Of a stretch of DNA of 64,000 bases, positions 17,539 to 25,675 are shown in pieces. How positions within the stretch are numbered: the first letter of the stretch is position 1; the number at the start of each line of letters is the position of its first letter. Location: NCBI GenBank assembly GCA_002163155.1, contig MAAO01000004.1, positions 1 to 64,000 on the forward strand, written 5' to 3'. Source of the DNA: Halobacteriovorax marinus. GTDB lineage: Bacteria > Bdellovibrionota > Bacteriovoracia > Bacteriovoracales > Bacteriovoracaceae. A program made the translations under genes and the position numbers. Below the pieces are notes generated by a model. The model had not been told where the DNA came from. It saw only the letters and a program-made list of their open reading frames with translations, and searched no databases.

Positions 17539-19209
17539 TTATTTCTTCGGTGTATAAGAATTGATCAGCTCTATAAGTTCCTGATTTTGTGTCTCTTTTG
17601 CCAAGATCTGTGCCGTAGCACCCTCTGGCCCAATAAGCGTTGTATCAATTCCCTTAGCCAGTAGAAAATTCACCACTTCCATATTCTCAAATGAGATCAT
17701 AGAGAGAAATTGTTCGAAGTAATTATTGGCCTCAAAGGGAACTCCCTTGGAGATGAGAAAGTCTATGATATCAAGTTTCTTTGACCACCATGCCGCTTCG
17801 GTTAAGCTATTTCCGTAACCATCTCTTACGCTAAGATTTGGTGAGAATCTCATAAGTTCTTTTATAATTAAAAGATGTCCCTCAAAGACAGCAGTCAGAA
17901 GAATAGTATCTCCCCTTTTATCTTTCATATTAACAGCAGCGATAGAATTAGTTTTAATACTCTTTAGAGTCTGTAGTGCTTTTTCCGCTTCTCCAATTTT
18001 TAAGTAGAGAAAAGCTAGCGTAAAAGTTGCAAATGAATCATTTGGATACTCTAGTAAATCAAGTTTTGCCAGGTGAAGATCACCTTTTTGAAAACGTCCT
18101 ATTCCTCTAGAGATTTCTGCTTTCTCTTTCTTTCCAAGCTCTACCAATCGCTCAAAATAACGAGTAGTATTTGGAGAGAGAACAATTAATCTCGAAAGAA
18201 TTGTAATTTCAGAAAACTTATCTTCTTGGATAGCATGAATTTTTGCCAAATTATCTAAGGCCTCAATATTGTCTGCTTTAATAAGAGAAGCATTGAGAAA
18301 ATTTCTCGATGCCTTATTTATATTCCTAAATTTTAAGTAAACTTTTCCAAGTTCTAAGTAGGCTTTAAAGTAGCGAGGGTATATTTGTAGTGACTTCTCT
18401 AAGAGTTTAATACTCTCCTCATTAGAGAGCTCAATCGCTTTCGCAATAAGTCTCTCCGCCTCTACCCATTTCATGGCCACAGAGACTTTTCCATAAATAG
18501 TCTTATCTCCGCAAAATACAGAAGCGTCGTCTGGAGTTCTTGAAGTCACTCCTACAAATTCATAAATATCTTTTTGATTTTTTTGAAAAACTGGTCCGCC
18601 AGAATCTCCTGAACAAGTGTCCTTACCCTTACCACCAGCTGTGAATTCCACATGCTGATCTTCACGAATGACAGTGCCCGCTTCAAACTTTATTCCGCTC
18701 TCACCGTTCTCTCTCTTTCCAAATCCCACAATTCGAACCACATCACGAGCTTCAAATGTTTTCTTCTTACTAGGAGCAATGATTTTTTCAGCGCTAATCT
18801 CAAAAGCACTTTCAACTTTCACTAGAGCGAAATCATATGAACTATCCTTTCCCTGGTATTTAGGGTGCAGGATAATAGCTTTTATCTTACTAATTCTTGG
18901 ATCTTTGGCATCAACGTTATCGCGAGTGATAACAGCTTTTCTCTTATAGTAACTTAGGTTGCGACTAAAGCAATGGGCCGCAGTCAGGACAGTGCTTTGG
19001 TCTATTAGAGTTCCCGTACAAAAACTCTCACGTAATCCACCGTCTGAATTCAACTTAGCGATGGCCACAACACTGGGCCACTGACCACTCTTTACAATAT
19101 CTCCACCGTAAATTTTCGATGTTTTAATTTCGTGTGTACTTGGTGTCTGCTCTGACTTTCCACAGGACACGAGAAGAGATAAGAAAATGATTAAACTAGT
19201 TGATTTCAC
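17539..19209 (-). CDS. Trypsin-like lipoprotein with TPR and ankyrin repeats
   Basis: 556 residues. GTG start after AAGGGAG. A lipoprotein signal (MKSTSLIIFLSLLVSC) is followed by a chymotrypsin-fold (S1) protease. The triad is His79 (LTAAHC), Asp126 (DFALVKV) and Ser203 (GDSGGP). Asp197, six residues before the Ser, predicts cleavage after Arg/Lys. Residues about 265-420 form TPR repeats (YFKAYLELGKVYLKF and others). The last 130 residues are ankyrin repeats (GDTILLTAVFEGHLLIIKELM). A protease carrying two protein-binding repeat types on one lipid anchor is unusual. Likely envelope-located; substrate unknown. Confidence 0.9.
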   Translation of the reverse strand: MKSTSLIIFLSLLVSCGKSEQTPSTHEIKTSKIYGGDIVKSGQWPSVVAIAKLNSDGGLRESFCTGTLIDQSTVLTAAHCFSRNLSYYKRKAVITRDNVDAKDPRISKIKAIILHPKYQGKDSSYDFALVKVESAFEISAEKIIAPSKKKTFEARDVVRIVGFGKRENGESGIKFEAGTVIREDQHVEFTAGGKGKDTCSGDSGGPVFQKNQKDIYEFVGVTSRTPDDASVFCGDKTIYGKVSVAMKWVEAERLIAKAIELSNEESIKLLEKSLQIYPRYFKAYLELGKVYLKFRNINKASRNFLNASLIKADNIEALDNLAKIHAIQEDKFSEITILSRLIVLSPNTTRYFERLVELGKKEKAEISRGIGRFQKGDLHLAKLDLLEYPNDSFATFTLAFLYLKIGEAEKALQTLKSIKTNSIAAVNMKDKRGDTILLTAVFEGHLLIIKELMRFSPNLSVRDGYGNSLTEAAWWSKKLDIIDFLISKGVPFEANNYFEQFLSMISFENMEVVNFLLAKGIDTTLIGPEGATAQILAKETQNQELIELINSYTPKK

Positions 19210-19270
19210 AGTAACTCCCTTAAGATTGACGCACTATAGCAGACATTTCTCAAGAAGCAGGCCCATGTGT

Positions 19271-19305
19271 AAAAGGTACCCAAAAGGTACGCGGGTACCA
19301 ATCGT
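19271..19305. terminator. Terminator of the MATE gene
   Basis: GGTACCC (19275-19281) pairs with GGGTACC (19293-19299). On the minus strand the stem is followed by TTTT; on the plus strand by AATCGTTTTTT. It lies between the MATE stop (19352) and the start of the next gene (19209). A third GGTAC lies in the loop. Confidence 0.65.
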
Positions 19306-19351
19306 TTTTTCAATAAGTTAGATGTGATTACTGACTATTAACCATTTAGAA

Positions 19352-20740
19352 TCAAGTTAACGACTCGCCAACCTCGGCCTCAACTGTCTCAGTAACGAGC
19401 TGACCGCTTACTTCAAAAGAGCGATAGAGCCGTTTTAGGTAGTAGTAGGAAACAAGGCCACTTAGCATATTGGCAATAAAGCCTGCCCAGTAAATTCCCT
19501 GGTAAGAAAAGGTCTCACCCAGAATCAGAGCCAGAGGAATATACAATACAAAGATGCGCGAGACACTAATGATGAGAGAAGTCTTAGATTTCCCAATGGC
19601 ATTGTGAGTAGAGATCACGTTTTGCATAATCGCCAAACCAACAATCGAGAAGATCATAATCTGCAAATAACTCTTGGCCACTTCAATAATAACTGGATCG
19701 TCGTTAAAGATAGCCGCAACATTCTCTGCAAATATTGAGATAAAGAAAGCGCAAAATAGAATCCAAATAACGGAATACTTATTGGCAAAATTCAATGCCG
19801 TTCTAATACGGTCATATTTCTTTGCGCCGTAGTTCTGTCCCACAAAGGGCGAGAGCGACGCTGCGATACCAATGAGAACGATGGCAAAGAGTGACTCCAC
19901 TCTAGTCCCTACTCCAAAACCAGCAACAACTACATCGCCGTGTTTAGCCACTAGTTTTGTAATGATAAACATAGAAATTGGATTCACTAAATTATTTAAA
20001 AAAGCAGGAAAGGCCACTTGCCCAATTTTTCTCCAGTGATTGAGAACGATAGAAAAACCTCTAAAGGGATTGATCAAAATCCCGTACTTATAGTGGAGAA
20101 AGTACATACCAGCAATGAGTGTACAAAATCTAGAAATTGCCGTGGCGACAGCTGCCCCCTGTAATCCCATTTCAGGAAAAGGACCAATACCAAAAATTAA
20201 CAGAGGATCAAAAATAAAATTCACCACTGCGGCCACCACCATAACCATGGCGGGAAATTTTGTATTTCCCATGGCGCGAATGACAGAGTTTCCAGTCATG
20301 GGAATCATGATGAAGGGAATACTTAAATACCAAATACTCATGTAATCACTAATGAGTGGAATTAAGTCTGGCGTTGCTCCCATAAAGAGAAAGAGTGGCT
20401 CTATAGTAAGCTCACCTATGATCGTTAAAATGATTCCTAAAAATAGAACTAGCGAGAGACTATCTGTTGCGTAACAAGCAACCTCATCTGTCTTACCAGA
20501 ACCTAGCGACATGGAAACAAACGACGTAGCGGCGATTCCAACACCAAAAGCAACAGCACCTACAATCATAGGAATAGGAAAAGTATAAGCTGCCGCGGCC
20601 AACTCTTTCACTCCCAATTTTCCAATGAAATAGGTATCAACTAGATTGAATATAATTATGGAGAAGACTCCAAAAATCATAGGACCGGCTAAATCAATAA
20701 GTTGTCGAGGGACATCACCCTGCGTTAAGCGTGCTTTCAT
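19352..20740 (-). CDS. MATE family efflux transporter
   Basis: About 462 residues if started at the ATG at 20740 (MKARLTQGDVPRQLIDLAGP), the usual distance before the first membrane helix in this family; a GTG at 20827 would add 29 atypical residues. Twelve hydrophobic helices. The family feature of a conserved Pro/Gly-rich first helix and the repeat of two six-helix halves are visible (AFPAFLNNLVNPIS begins the second half). Members export cationic drugs or metabolites using Na+ or H+. Substrate not predictable. Confidence 0.88.
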   Translation of the reverse strand: MKARLTQGDVPRQLIDLAGPMIFGVFSIIIFNLVDTYFIGKLGVKELAAAAYTFPIPMIVGAVAFGVGIAATSFVSMSLGSGKTDEVACYATDSLSLVLFLGIILTIIGELTIEPLFLFMGATPDLIPLISDYMSIWYLSIPFIMIPMTGNSVIRAMGNTKFPAMVMVVAAVVNFIFDPLLIFGIGPFPEMGLQGAAVATAISRFCTLIAGMYFLHYKYGILINPFRGFSIVLNHWRKIGQVAFPAFLNNLVNPISMFIITKLVAKHGDVVVAGFGVGTRVESLFAIVLIGIAASLSPFVGQNYGAKKYDRIRTALNFANKYSVIWILFCAFFISIFAENVAAIFNDDPVIIEVAKSYLQIMIFSIVGLAIMQNVISTHNAIGKSKTSLIISVSRIFVLYIPLALILGETFSYQGIYWAGFIANMLSGLVSYYYLKRLYRSFEVSGQLVTETVEAEVGESLT

Positions 20741-20961
20741 AGCCTTATCTTTAGCACTAAAGACATAAGTTTGCACAATCTTAACAATTGAATCACTTAT
20801 ACATAACAATCTATCCACAGTTTCCACCTATACTGAGTACAGGTTTTAAGGAGCAGTTGAGATTTCACACACTTCAACTCTCTAAGAGATCGACCCTGCT
20901 AAAAATAGATGAAGGAAATTTATTTAAAGCGCTGCCATAAATGGGTACTTCAAGAAAACTA

Positions 20962-20982
20962 ATGGAGGAGAATTGCTCCTAG
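20962..20982 (+). other. Mini-ORF in the leader of the 42-residue protein
   Basis: ATG followed by five codons and TAG, reading MEENCS. It overlaps an AGGAG...CTCCT hairpin (20966-20980). Its own ribosome site is weak. It could be a chance frame or a leader peptide coupled to the downstream start. Confidence 0.2.
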
Positions 20983-21013
20983 ATATTCTTGGAAGAATGG
21001 TAAAAAGAGGAGG
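20966..21013 (+). promoter_or_regulatory. Possible two-state leader that can hide a Shine-Dalgarno site
   Basis: CTCCT (20976-20980) can pair with AGGAG of the ribosome site (21008-21012), enclosing a 6-bp hairpin ATTCTT-GG-AAGAAT (20985-20998). The same CTCCT can instead pair with an upstream AGGAG (20966-20970) over a 5-base loop, freeing the ribosome site. The geometry resembles a translational switch, but the short stem could be chance. Confidence 0.4.
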
Positions 21014-21018
21014 TTTTA

Positions 21019-21147
21019 ATGAACGTAGTAAAAAAAATAATAAGTGTTTGGCACAACTGGATGCAAACATTAACTGAGTTACAATTTTCCATGTCTAAGC
21101 ATTCACTCGCTAGAATTCCAGTCAGAGTGCATAGCTATAGAATCTAA
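21019..21147 (+). CDS. Small protein of 42 residues
   Basis: The reading frame begins at ATG 21019, five bases after a near-perfect ribosome site (AGAGGAGG), and ends at TAA 21147. The product begins MNVVKKIISVWHNW and ends RVHSYRI. It is basic, with an amphipathic-looking N-terminal helix, and has no signal peptide. A strong terminator follows at 21207, so the transcript is short and self-contained. No family recognised. The strong ribosome site and terminator argue that it is real, although it is tiny. Confidence 0.6.
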   Translation: MNVVKKIISVWHNWMQTLTELQFSMSKHSLARIPVRVHSYRI

Positions 21148-21206
21148 AAAAGAATACCTTCCTTAGGGATATAAAATTCCCAAGGTATAAAATAAATTGC
21201 CACCTA

Positions 21207-21245
21207 ATGAAAGGGAGGTCTCTCTCCCCTCCCTTTCATTTTTTT
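21207..21245 (+). terminator. Rho-independent terminator
   Basis: Perfect 12-bp stem ATGAAAGGGAGG / CCTCCCTTTCAT (21207-21218 and 21228-21239) followed by a run of T. It ends the transcript of the 42-residue protein. Confidence 0.9.
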
Positions 21246-21307
21246 CTTCAAAACAATCCATAACTTCTACTTATACATACATAAGAACTATTAATTTTTA
21301 TTAAACC

Positions 21308-21348
21308 TCTCCTTGTGGCAGTTTGTCTTCAAGACTTACACAAGGAGA
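21308..21348 (+). promoter_or_regulatory. 5' leader hairpin hiding the ribosome site
   Basis: TCTCCTTGTG (21308-21317) is a perfect 10-bp complement of CACAAGGAGA (21339-21348), and the latter contains the Shine-Dalgarno AAGGAG of the gene at 21354. The loop is 21 bases. The hairpin would block initiation unless opened by heat, ligand, protein or antisense RNA. The upstream terminator at 21207 shows that the leader starts a new transcript. Confidence 0.65.
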
Positions 21349-21353
21349 ATTAC

Positions 21354-22088
21354 ATGAAGTCATTACATAACTACAAAACAATACTTTTCTTATTCATCGC
21401 TCTTTTAGCGCCACTAAACTTCGCTCAACATCACCATCACACAGATGCCCCATCCGTTCATGGGATGTTCTTCTTTGGACAAGAGAAAATCTATCTCTCT
21501 CACTTACCCATGTTTCATAATCCCCACGATTACCAAGTACTCTTTGAAGTGGAGATTCCAAAAGAGGTTAAGAAAGCATACTTACAATCCCTAAAAGATC
21601 ATGCACAGCAACCTGTTTATACAATCGTTCCAGAAGCCTTTGTGCTAACTGAGATGGCGAAGAATCCTACTTCTTTTATGGCCCAGATTTACTTGGGTCA
21701 CTTTGAGCGCGGCGGAACTCCTATTACAGGAAGCATTAAAGTGAATGTTAAAGAGGTTCTCTACTTTAAGAAGTTTAAACCTGGAGCAGTTAAACCTGAA
21801 CTCTCAGAGTACATACTCATTGGAAATGAAAAGGAGCAATATCTCGTTCACTCTATAGTTTCTAAGCCTGACTTTGATTATATAAGCCAAGTGGAAATTG
21901 AAGATATGAAAATCATAGAAGAGCTTTCCCAAGTGGGACATATTAATTTAGAAATCAACTCAACGAACTTAAAACCATTAGAAGTTGGTAACAAGTTTGA
22001 AGCTAAATTTAAAGATATGGAGAGCGTTGAATTTCAATTGAACCTCACGAAGTCGCTCTATCTTGAATTTGGAGATTTGTCATTTTAA
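21354..22088 (+). CDS. Secreted His-rich hypothetical protein
   Basis: The start is the ATG at 21354 after CAAGGAGAAT; the longer frame from 21315 has no ribosome site. 244 residues. Signal peptide MKSLHNYKTILFLFIALLAPLNFAQ, then four His in a row and another His a few residues later (HHHHTDAPSVHG), so metal binding at the mature N-terminus is possible. The rest is beta-rich (YQVLFEVEIPKEVKKAYLQ). Family not recognised. Expression may be set by the leader hairpin that covers the ribosome site. Confidence 0.65.
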   Translation: MKSLHNYKTILFLFIALLAPLNFAQHHHHTDAPSVHGMFFFGQEKIYLSHLPMFHNPHDYQVLFEVEIPKEVKKAYLQSLKDHAQQPVYTIVPEAFVLTEMAKNPTSFMAQIYLGHFERGGTPITGSIKVNVKEVLYFKKFKPGAVKPELSEYILIGNEKEQYLVHSIVSKPDFDYISQVEIEDMKIIEELSQVGHINLEINSTNLKPLEVGNKFEAKFKDMESVEFQLNLTKSLYLEFGDLSF

Positions 22089-22112
22089 TGAATAACTAGA
22101 AAGGTAAACCAA

Positions 22113-22144
22113 AAAAAAGGTGACTCATACAAGTCACCTTTTCG
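22113..22144. terminator. Bidirectional terminator
   Basis: AAGGTGACT / AGTCACCTT stem with A-run before and T-run after, between the convergent genes ending at 22088 and 22162. Confidence 0.85.
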
Positions 22145-22161
22145 TTTCTTTTATATTTTAT

Positions 22162-22644
22162 CTACAAAGATTCAGAACAATTAACTCTAACAACAGTCTT
22201 TCCACCGCTCTTAGGAACTGAATGCGAAGTCATTTGACCAGCAACAGTTGTATCTTTAATTCTTGTTCTAGAAACGATTAGAGAAGAATTTAAGTTCGTC
22301 TTATTCTTAACTAACTTATAATCATATCTTCCAGAGATGCTATAAACAAATGCATCCATAACAACTTCACCGTTAACTGTTTTCTTCTTAGTTTCAACAG
22401 TTGGAAAAGCTGAAATACTTGTTTCAAGTAACATGTCTTTCGCCGTACCATCAGCAAGAATTCTCTTTGAATCAAGAACAGTATCAACCGTCATCATTCC
22501 AAAGTTATTAAAAGAGACCGTGTACTTAGTTACTCTTGTAAGCGTGTCTGTTTTCTTTACGTAGTTACAGTTAAATTGTTTTGCGTTCACAGCAATTGAA
22601 CAAACTGTGGCAAATAGGACTACAAGTAGCTTTTGTGTTCTCAT
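22162..22644 (-). CDS. Secreted hypothetical protein
   Basis: 160 residues. Ribosome site AAGGAG before ATG. Signal peptide MRTQKLLVVLFATVCSIAVNA. The mature domain is beta-rich with one Cys near each end (FNCNYVKK and VNCSESL), which could form a disulfide. No family recognised. The leader carries a stem over the ribosome site (22649-22674). Confidence 0.6.
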   Translation of the reverse strand: MRTQKLLVVLFATVCSIAVNAKQFNCNYVKKTDTLTRVTKYTVSFNNFGMMTVDTVLDSKRILADGTAKDMLLETSISAFPTVETKKKTVNGEVVMDAFVYSISGRYDYKLVKNKTNLNSSLIVSRTRIKDTTVAGQMTSHSVPKSGGKTVVRVNCSESL

Positions 22645-22648
22645 ATGA

Positions 22649-22674
22649 ATTCTCCTTATTTAATAATAGAGAAT
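22649..22674 (-). promoter_or_regulatory. Leader stem over the ribosome site of the 22644 gene
   Basis: On the minus strand ATTCTCT pairs with GGAGAAT (7 bp, one G-U), the latter containing the ribosome site. A possible -10 (TATAGA) lies just upstream of the first arm, so the arm may only partly be transcribed. Confidence 0.35.
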
Positions 22675-22951
22675 CTATACACAGCGCTCCTTTCTATGTA
22701 AATCACATCAAGTAAAAAGCAAGAAACCTTACTTTTCAATACTTTAAATCTGTAAACTTTTCTAAAAATTGCTTTCTGATTGATTCTGATCCCAACTCCA
22801 ACCCTTTTGTCTATAACCTGCCCACAAAAGTACCTTTTACCAGCTGAATAGATTTACAACTTTTCTTACCAATAGAAATTAAAGCTCACAAATATCTATA
22901 ACTTAAAGAGCTTAACTATAGTGTAATTTAATTTACCTTTAGCTTGGGCCA
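22675..22951. other. Intergenic region between divergent genes
   Basis: No gene visible. A plausible -10 (TATAGT near 22915-22920) would start the plus-strand transcript around 22927. Confidence 0.4.
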
Positions 22952-23001
22952 TTCTCCACCGAATATTAATTAAGTAAAAATTAATCAAGATTTCTGGAGA
23001 A
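22952..23001 (+). promoter_or_regulatory. Nested leader hairpin hiding the ribosome site of the 23007 lipoprotein
   Basis: Outer stem TTCTCCA (22952-22958) / TGGAGAA (22995-23001), perfect and covering the Shine-Dalgarno GGAGAA. Inner stem ATTAATT (22965-22971) / AATTAAT (22979-22985), also perfect. The two stacked stems make one long hairpin ending 5 bases before the ATG. Confidence 0.55.
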
Positions 23002-23006
23002 CGTAT

Positions 23007-24986
23007 ATGAAACTGAACCGTTTATTTATTGCCGGCATGACAGCCTCGGCGCTACTTTTAACTTCTTGTGGAGGCAGTGGTGACTCTGGCGGATCAGCAG
23101 GCGCTAGTAGTGGATCTACCCTTTCGGGGATCGCAGCAACTGGAGCTCCAGTAGTTAACGGTAAAGTTGAAATTAAAGGTAAGTCTGGAACAACAGTAAG
23201 TACAACAACCAATTCAACTGGTTCATACAGTGCAAATATCGCAAACCTCTTGGAGCCATTTCTAATTCGTATTACAACTCCTGTAGGACAGAAGATTGTT
23301 TCTGTTGCAACAGCAAGTGATGTGGCCGCTGGTAAGAAAATTAATGTGACTCCACTAACTCACACAATTGTCGCCAACATCTTTCAAAACAAAGACCCTG
23401 ATACTCTCTTTGATAACTTCACAACAGAAGCAGCAGATTACTCAGACGCTAAAAGAGAAACTCAAAAACAAGAACTCTTAGATACTCTAATCACTGCTGG
23501 TGTTATTAAAGGTGCTGGTGGAATTATAACTGATACAAATATCGATTTAATGAATGGTAGTTTTGTCGCTGGTTCTGGTGCGGGAATGGATAAACTTCTC
23601 GATTCACTTGATGTAAACACTGAATCCGGAGCAAATATTGTTATTAAAATAAAAGGTGCTGGAGCCACAATTGTAAATGATGATCCCACTGTTGCTGATG
23701 AAACACCTATTGATGTGACAGCAAATATTGCTGCAGCTAATGCGCAATTAACTGTTCTTGCAGAACTTAAAACGGCGCTAAATAATGCTTCCTCAGCTTT
23801 TGCAGCGATACCTGCATGTAATGGTACTGCCGTTACCACTGGTGCTTGTGATAAGAATGCTCTTCACACAGCAGTACTTGGTTTCATGCACACAAATTAT
23901 AATTGGAATGGATTGAATGCAGCTACAGATGCTTGGTCTTGGTTTTGTAGGAACGGTAGCGGAGGCTCAGATGCTACCAATGCTGCAACTTGTACTTGGA
24001 TTGATGCAGATACTGTTGGAATGAAAGATGTAACAATTATTAATCACGACCTAGGTGGAGATACCACTGCCGGAACTGCTGATGATATTGTTGAAATTTC
24101 TTATAACTTCTATGAAAATGGTGTTTTTGAAGAAATGGAATATGATCGCATGAAGAAAGATGGTGGAGTATGGAAACTGCTTGGAAATGATCACAATTAC
24201 CAAATTTGGCCAAACAGCCAATCAGTACATAAGACTTACTATGATATCAATAATGCTTTAGCTGCGACTCATACTTATAAATCTGAAGTACAAATATGGA
24301 TGGATAACAATAGTTTGACAGCAGCTGCTGCTGACAATATCACTGGTATCACTCTTAGCGTTGTTGGAAATGCCTCTCTACAAACGGCCCTTACAGCTGC
24401 TAATGGTGGATCTCTTGCCATGAAGATTAATAATATAAACCAATTAGTTTTTACTGCAAGAGAGTGTCAAAAGTTTTCAGATGGTTCAGAAGTTAATGCT
24501 GCCGTTGGTGGAGCCAATTGCTCAAACGTAGGTTACGGAATTAATCACCTAGCTAATGCTCTTATTATAGACTCTGCTTCAAGGGCCTTAATGAGTACTA
24601 ATAATAAATTTCAGCTTGGTTACACGGACGATACTCATGGTGCGACTACAGAAACTTATAATATCTTAAAGCCACTAAAAATAACTTCTGCCAACTCAGC
24701 TGAAGTTATGCCAGTCCTTGGAAATGCTAATCCATGTACAGTTTCACAATCAAACTTTACAGTATCAGCTCCAACTGGAATCAGTTTAGATTACTTAAGT
24801 GTTTACTACTATGATAATACAAATACGTCACACAACGGCAGCGGTAGTAGTTATAGTGGAAGTGTTGATCTATCAGGTTCAATGGCTGCTATCAATGGTA
24901 CACAAACTCTCTTAAGTGCGAATTTCTGGATGAGTGGTGAAAATACAAACGGAAATAAATTTGTAAGAATTTTAGAATGTTACTAA
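23007..24986 (+). CDS. Large lipoprotein with carboxypeptidase-regulatory-like domain
   Basis: 659 residues. Ribosome site TGGAG. Lipoprotein signal MKLNRLFIAGMTASALLLTSC, then a Gly/Ser-rich linker. A short beta-sandwich follows (ATGAPVVNGKVEIKGKSGTT...TTNSTGSYSANI), the pattern of carboxypeptidase-regulatory-like or Big-type surface domains. The remaining 550 residues are Asn/Thr/Ala-rich with paired Cys (IPACNGTAVTTGACDKN, WFCRNG/TCTWID). Likely a surface lipoprotein; function unknown. A terminator follows. Confidence 0.7.
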   Translation: MKLNRLFIAGMTASALLLTSCGGSGDSGGSAGASSGSTLSGIAATGAPVVNGKVEIKGKSGTTVSTTTNSTGSYSANIANLLEPFLIRITTPVGQKIVSVATASDVAAGKKINVTPLTHTIVANIFQNKDPDTLFDNFTTEAADYSDAKRETQKQELLDTLITAGVIKGAGGIITDTNIDLMNGSFVAGSGAGMDKLLDSLDVNTESGANIVIKIKGAGATIVNDDPTVADETPIDVTANIAAANAQLTVLAELKTALNNASSAFAAIPACNGTAVTTGACDKNALHTAVLGFMHTNYNWNGLNAATDAWSWFCRNGSGGSDATNAATCTWIDADTVGMKDVTIINHDLGGDTTAGTADDIVEISYNFYENGVFEEMEYDRMKKDGGVWKLLGNDHNYQIWPNSQSVHKTYYDINNALAATHTYKSEVQIWMDNNSLTAAAADNITGITLSVVGNASLQTALTAANGGSLAMKINNINQLVFTARECQKFSDGSEVNAAVGGANCSNVGYGINHLANALIIDSASRALMSTNNKFQLGYTDDTHGATTETYNILKPLKITSANSAEVMPVLGNANPCTVSQSNFTVSAPTGISLDYLSVYYYDNTNTSHNGSGSSYSGSVDLSGSMAAINGTQTLLSANFWMSGENTNGNKFVRILECY

Positions 24987-25012
24987 GAACAAGTTAAAAT
25001 ACTTTTAAAACT

Positions 25013-25038
25013 GGGCCCCAATTTCTGGGCCCTTTTTT
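25013..25038. terminator. Bidirectional terminator
   Basis: GGGCCC (25013-25018) and GGGCCC (25027-25032) form the stem, followed by six T on the plus strand. It separates the lipoprotein at 23007 and the convergent gene ending at 25037. Confidence 0.75.
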
Positions 25039-25627
25039 ATTTCTTTGGAAACTTAATAATCAAAAGACCTTTCTCAGTATCCTGATCAATTTTAAATCTA
25101 TTAGCGTAAACATTGGCCGGCACAGGAAAGGACTTACTAAAACTTGAAGTAAAAGTACTCTTAAAACTTCCCTCTCCTTTATTACTCACAACTTTTCCGC
25201 TAACAGAGAGATAACCATCTTTCACATTAACGTCGATTTCATTTTGTTCTGAGCTTCCAACCTTTACATCGAAGTAGTAGAATTGATCGTCTTCCCTCTC
25301 CGTAGTCTCTCCCACATCAAAGACTGATCCTATATTAGAAAGTCCCTGGGCAATTCCTTGAAAGATTGTCGCCTGTTCTTCCAGCGCTTTCTCTTCTTCT
25401 TCCATCATGTCTTGCATGTGTTTCTTCATTTTTCCTAACTTACCGCTAAGAGATTTTAGAGGATTGGGAATATTGATCCCCTCTTCGTATTGAATCAACT
25501 CTTTTCTGAGTTTCGCCAATTCTATGCGCTCTTCTTTATTTACATTGTTCATTAGATTGTAAGTTATAGAGAAAGCAAAAATGCATCCTAGGATAAAAGA
25601 AAAGATAATAGGTATTTTTTTATTCAC
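25037..25627 (-). CDS. Membrane-anchored small heat-shock (alpha-crystallin) protein
   Basis: 196 residues. GTG start 8 bases after GGAG. A single N-terminal membrane segment (IPIIFSFILGCIFAFSITYNLM) is followed by a charged coiled coil (residues about 30-85, EERIELAKLRKELIQYEEG and KHMQDMMEEEEKALEEQ). A C-terminal Hsp20-like domain shows YYFDVKVG, IDVNVKDGYLSVSGK, FSKSFPVPANVYANRFKID and GLLIIKFPKK, the usual strand order. Soluble sHSPs bind unfolding proteins; with this anchor the domain would face the periplasm. The assignment rests on the fold pattern. Confidence 0.75.
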   Translation of the reverse strand: MNKKIPIIFSFILGCIFAFSITYNLMNNVNKEERIELAKLRKELIQYEEGINIPNPLKSLSGKLGKMKKHMQDMMEEEEKALEEQATIFQGIAQGLSNIGSVFDVGETTEREDDQFYYFDVKVGSSEQNEIDVNVKDGYLSVSGKVVSNKGEGSFKSTFTSSFSKSFPVPANVYANRFKIDQDTEKGLLIIKFPKK

Positions 25628-25629
25628 GA

Positions 25630-25657
25630 AGAGACTCCAAAAGATTTGTGAGTCTCT
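25630..25657 (-). promoter_or_regulatory. Inverted repeat at the start of the sHSP transcript
   Basis: AGAGACTC and GAGTCTCT, 8 bp perfect with a 12-base loop, ending 2 bases from the GTG start. The ribosome site GGAG straddles the stem edge. A consensus TATAAT lies directly upstream, so the repeat overlaps the likely transcription start. It could be an operator or an RNA hairpin. Confidence 0.5.
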
Positions 25658-25675
25658 ATTATACAGAAGTTTTTA

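Noticed and set aside
19271-19301. GGTACC repeats as an operator cluster
   Set aside because: The perfect stem followed by T-runs on both strands fits a terminator of the MATE gene better.
23462-23839. 125-codon minus-strand frame
   Set aside because: Antisense to the large lipoprotein; a shadow of its low-complexity Ala/Thr codons.
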